From positions 1,874 to 19,474 of the forward strand of contig DKBH01000063.1 of the NCBI GenBank assembly GCA_002451165.1: DNA of 17,601 bases. Reading direction: 5' to 3'. The notes under the pieces were generated by a model. The model was not told where the DNA came from, searched no databases, and saw only the letters and a list, made by a program, of their open reading frames with translations. Positions within the stretch are counted from its first letter, which is position 1. Each line of letters begins with the position of its first letter. The translations under genes were made by a program, and so were the position numbers. Positions 14,963-17,601 of this stretch are shown piece after piece. This DNA is from Nitrospiraceae bacterium UBA6905. GTDB lineage: Bacteria; Nitrospirota; Thermodesulfovibrionia; Thermodesulfovibrionales; UBA6898.

Positions 14963-16011
14963 ACCAGATCTCCCCACTCAAGCTCTTGATCCATGACATA
15001 ATCTTTTGTCAATTTGCGGCCGACGATATACATCGCCTCATCTGGGTGAATTCCGTTGCCGGGACGCTTGAAATCGAGATCTGACTCAGCGATCAATTCT
15101 CCTTTCTTCATAGCTCGCTTAAGCACGACCCGCCTGCGGAACTTCAAGCGCTTCTCCATTTCGGCCGGAGACACGGTTCGGACGAATGATCCGAGTGATT
15201 CATAGACAATTTTCGTTTGCTCCGAGAGCACCTGCAACTCCGATGGGTCAGCCGAGATCCAGTGGTCCCAGCCGTCCATCTCCTTGTCCAGAGTGAAATG
15301 TTTTTCAATGATACAAGCCCCTAGTGCAATAGCAGCCAGAGGTATGGCAGTCCCGAGCGTATGGTCACTGAATCCGACGGGCACATCGAACGCCTGTTGC
15401 AGCATCGGTATGTTTCTCAAGTGGATATCCTCGGCATGGGGAGGATATATCGATATGCAATGCAGCAGCGCAATCGGCCCGGACCCGGCCGCGCGCAACG
15501 CGGATAGTGCACGTTCAATCTCAGCCATTGTTGCCATTCCGGTGGAGAGGATGATAGGCTTGCGCTTGCTCCCGGCATATTCGAGCAACTTGAGATGATT
15601 AATGTCCATCGATGCGATCTTGAAGCAAGGCACATGGAGCGACTCCAACAGATCGACCTCACTCGGAGAAAATGGCGAAGACAGAAACTCGATGTTCCTG
15701 CTCCTGCAGTAGGAGGCAATCTCTTTGTGCTGCTCTGGAGTCAATTGATATCGCTCCACCATTTCTTCCAGCGACCCAAAATGCCGCTTCTTATCAGCAT
15801 AGCTGGTATTCCGGGCGTATTCAGCCCTGCAGATCAGGGATGTTTTTGACCAGGACTGGAACTTCACTGCATGTGCACCGCAGTCGCGTGCCGCGTCGAT
15901 CATGCGCCTGCACAGATCCATGTCTCCGTTATAATTGGCCCCGATCTCTGCAATGACATAGGGAGGGCAGCCGGGGCCAATCAGACGCCCGTTCAAATCT
16001 AATTGTTCCAT
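14959..16011 (-). CDS. neuB: NeuB-family nonulosonic acid synthase
   Basis: A 350-residue TIM-barrel enzyme that condenses phosphoenolpyruvate with an N-acyl-mannosamine-like hexose to give a nine-carbon acid. Motifs are AEIGANYNGD (21-30), AVKFQSW (48-54), SSPFS (111-115), CFKIASMDI (129-137), LSTGMA (155-160), LHCISIYPP (183-191), GFSDHTLG (213-220) and IIEKHFTLD (234-242); His217 and His238 are the expected metal ligands. A C-terminal SAF (antifreeze-like) domain covers about 292-347, with RRVVLKRAMKKGELI and a PGNGI lid segment. The start ATG 16011 has GGAG about 6 bases upstream and overlaps the preceding gene by 13 bases. The family is certain, but whether the product is N-acetylneuraminic, legionaminic, pseudaminic or another acid cannot be read; the symbol marks the family only. 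Confidence 0.95.
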   Translation of the reverse strand: MEQLDLNGRLIGPGCPPYVIAEIGANYNGDMDLCRRMIDAARDCGAHAVKFQSWSKTSLICRAEYARNTSYADKKRHFGSLEEMVERYQLTPEQHKEIASYCRSRNIEFLSSPFSPSEVDLLESLHVPCFKIASMDINHLKLLEYAGSKRKPIILSTGMATMAEIERALSALRAAGSGPIALLHCISIYPPHAEDIHLRNIPMLQQAFDVPVGFSDHTLGTAIPLAAIALGACIIEKHFTLDKEMDGWDHWISADPSELQVLSEQTKIVYESLGSFVRTVSPAEMEKRLKFRRRVVLKRAMKKGELIAESDLDFKRPGNGIHPDEAMYIVGRKLTKDYVMDQELEWGDLV

Positions 16012-16892
16012 ATATGCTCCAGTGCGGGATGCGCGACACTCAGCCACCAGAGACGATGCGGTGGCAATTGGTTGAGGAAATCCCGGTATGTATCAAGAAC
16101 AACCGGAGTACCTTCGATCGCGGCTCTGAATCGCTCCACCCTCGCGGCAGCCTCCTGCAAAACATGACGGCGCTGCTCAGGATAAGATAGCGCATCGACG
16201 ACAGACGTCCGATAGTGAGCTGCAACAAGTTCCGTTGCACGTATGATCTGCTCGTTCGTAAAAGGTGGTATCACTCTGGCCGTATTCTCTCCGTATTGAC
16301 GGTAGCGCATCCTGACTGTCCTGTCGAACGTTATCCGTGCTGCATGGCCCCATGCTCGTGTAGCAAGCAACCAGTCCAGCACTATGCTATCGTTCGGCAC
16401 CGGCAAACACCGTCGAAGAGCGTCAGCCCGCCATGCGGTATTCGAGAACCCCAGAAAATTATTGCGCGGGAGTACACTATCAGGGTCCTCGCCTGCAACC
16501 AGTCCGAAATAGGCACCGAGGTCTTGCCCTGCCTCATCGATTAGCCCCAATGCACAACCATGGACGTCGGCATCTTCGAGGCCACTCAGCGCCGACTCAA
16601 TGCGCTCAGGCTCCAGGATGTCGTCGCTGTCCGAAAGAACGATCGCATCATACAGATCAGCCATCATGATCATGGCCCGGCACCGCAGCGAAGCCGGTGT
16701 ATCTTCGGCTGTGGCGGCAACGACATGTACCGCTTCAGCCCCGACCACTAGCTGTGGATCCACCTCCATGCTATCGGCACCGATCCACACATCGAAACCG
16801 CTCTTACGCTGGCTGCGCACCGATGAGACCCAGTCCGGGAAAAATCGTTTCGCGGCCGGGTAGACCGTCGTATAGAGAGCGATTCGCGTCAC
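15999..16892 (-). CDS. GT2-like (GT-A) glycosyltransferase within the nonulosonate genes
   Basis: A 297-residue GT-A transferase-like protein. It starts MTRIALYTTVYPA, has a strand and DSDD metal-binding cluster at 88-91 (IVLSDSDDILEPERIE), GFSNTAWRADALRR (148-161) and MRYRQYGENTARV (195-207), similar to the Y-R-Q-H-G-x-N block of rhamnosyltransferase-type GT2 enzymes. The C-terminal 80 residues are alpha-helical by pattern. GTG 16892 overlaps the cytidylyltransferase stop (GTGA), with GGGG 5 bases before it. Its position between the activating enzyme and the synthase makes transfer of the CMP-nonulosonate an attractive guess, but known sialyltransferases are GT-A-like only in some families, and this one shows no family-specific motif. 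Alternatively it transfers another sugar. Confidence 0.83.
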   Translation of the reverse strand: MTRIALYTTVYPAAKRFFPDWVSSVRSQRKSGFDVWIGADSMEVDPQLVVGAEAVHVVAATAEDTPASLRCRAMIMMADLYDAIVLSDSDDILEPERIESALSGLEDADVHGCALGLIDEAGQDLGAYFGLVAGEDPDSVLPRNNFLGFSNTAWRADALRRCLPVPNDSIVLDWLLATRAWGHAARITFDRTVRMRYRQYGENTARVIPPFTNEQIIRATELVAAHYRTSVVDALSYPEQRRHVLQEAAARVERFRAAIEGTPVVLDTYRDFLNQLPPHRLWWLSVAHPALEHIWNN

Positions 16893-17601
16893 CGTGCCCC
16901 ATTGTTGTTTACGGAAAGGACCTCGGCCATTTTCCAGTCGTCTTCGGTATCAATATCTACGGCGCGATCCCACGGCATCACCCATCCGGTATATCCAGGA
17001 GCATAGAATGTCCCGCATTCACGCAGAGCAGCAGATGTTGCCCACCAGATAGCCCCCGTTGGACAATACAGGCGAGGGAGGTCCTGGCTTCGGGCGCTCA
17101 TACGCTCCTTGAACACGGGGGTTAGGACGTGGTTGTCATCGCTGGTCATTGCCCACCAGGGATTCAGCCATCCGTATTCTGTTACCGATATTTGCGCACG
17201 TGCACCGCTCGAGGTAAACTGCTCATAGCTTGCGCGTATGTCGTCGGCATCGCGCAGGGGACAGTTTGCCATCAGCTGAGCGACATGATCATAGAGCTCG
17301 CCAGCGGGGTCAACCCTCTGCAGGGCATCGACCGTTGCGGCCGACACGGGGGAAAAGTCATCAGCTAGACGAGCTTCTCTCATAAACGGGGACTCTGCTC
17401 CAAATCTATGGGCTATCTCCGCAATCTCTTCGGAATCGGTAGACACGATGACTCGATTAAAGAGAGAACTTCTGAGAGCAGCCTCGATCGCATATGCAAC
17501 GAGCGGCTTACCCTGAAAGAGCCTGATGTTCTTTCCCGGGATACGCTTCGATCCTCCTCTGCAGGGTATCACAGCTATATTTCTTACCGCAGGGGATTGA
17601 G
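16889..17601 (-). CDS. CMP-nonulosonate cytidylyltransferase (NeuA/PseF family), 5' end probably beyond the window
   Basis: An enzyme that couples CTP to a nonulosonic acid. The P-loop-like NTP motif is IPCRGGSKRIPGKN, followed by GKPLVAYAIEAAL, VIVSTDSEEIAEIA, NCPLRDADDI, RSQDLPRLYCPTGAIWW and DIDTEDDWKMAEV. SKRIP and RSQDL resemble PseF (pseudaminate) more than the SKGIP form of NeuA/LegF. The first start codon in the window is GTG 17572, but the frame stays open to 17601 and reads AVRNIAVIPC across it, which supplies the first beta strand every family member has. I therefore treat the gene as cut by the edge, with about 230 or more residues. It heads the visible operon and is joined to the next gene by GTGA. 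The nucleotide-sugar product is inferred from neighbours. Confidence 0.9.
   Translation of the reverse strand, partial: QSPAVRNIAVIPCRGGSKRIPGKNIRLFQGKPLVAYAIEAALRSSLFNRVIVSTDSEEIAEIAHRFGAESPFMREARLADDFSPVSAATVDALQRVDPAGELYDHVAQLMANCPLRDADDIRASYEQFTSSGARAQISVTEYGWLNPWWAMTSDDNHVLTPVFKERMSARSQDLPRLYCPTGAIWWATSAALRECGTFYAPGYTGWVMPWDRAVDIDTEDDWKMAEVLSVNNNGAR

Noticed and set aside
1..17601. CRISPR arrays, tRNA or rRNA genes, toxin-antitoxin, phage or defence genes
   Set aside because: No regularly spaced repeats, cloverleaf-like segments or relevant protein motifs were seen on either strand.

Overview
The window is a surface-polysaccharide (O-antigen, capsule or exopolysaccharide type) biosynthesis locus of a bacterium, most likely Gram-negative. 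Eighteen of the nineteen recognisable genes lie on the minus strand and are read from right to left. Most are packed with ATGA/GTGA/TAATG stop-start overlaps or gaps of a few bases, so they form long polycistronic units. The only plus-strand gene is the C-terminal part of a polyprenyl-phosphate sugar-1-phosphate transferase at the left edge. I cannot fix the genus. Base composition is mixed, with sampled 60-base lines from about 30% to 67% GC, as is usual for transferred sugar clusters.

Reading in the direction of transcription (right to left): positions 17601-13227 hold a nonulosonic-acid (sialic-acid-like) module. It contains a CMP-sugar cytidylyltransferase, a GT-A type glycosyltransferase, a NeuB-family synthase, a NeuD-like acyltransferase and a CBS-domain sugar-1-phosphate nucleotidyltransferase. 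Positions 13227-8362 hold an FkbM methyltransferase, a 550-residue capsule-synthesis-like transferase, a GDP-mannose 4,6-dehydratase and a GT4 glycosyltransferase. A hairpin followed by a T-run at 8377-8336 may end that unit. Positions 8273-4011 hold a cupin, a PLP sugar aminotransferase, an N-methyltransferase-like protein, a divergent GT-B transferase and a second FkbM methyltransferase. A 536-base stretch without a convincing gene (3475-4010) follows. Positions 3474-292 then hold a GT2 and two GT4 glycosyltransferases.

As a pathway, the locus can be read as follows. The left-edge transferase loads the first sugar phosphate on the lipid carrier. The dehydratase makes GDP-4-keto-6-deoxymannose, which the perosamine-synthase-like aminotransferase can aminate and the small methyltransferase may N-methylate; the cupin belongs to this cassette but its reaction is unknown. 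The nonulosonate module makes and activates a nine-carbon acid. About seven transferases assemble the repeat, and two FkbM enzymes may O-methylate it. No flippase, polymerase, chain-length regulator or ABC exporter is visible, nor the early nonulosonate enzymes (dehydratase, aminotransferase, 2-epimerase), so the locus probably continues on both sides.

Nothing here looks like a defence system, mobile element, CRISPR array or RNA gene. The least-described parts are the cupin/aminotransferase/methyltransferase cassette with its inferred N-methylated amino sugar, the mixed legionaminate/pseudaminate signature of the nonulosonate module, the GT wedged inside that module, and the possible gene remnant at 3475-4010.
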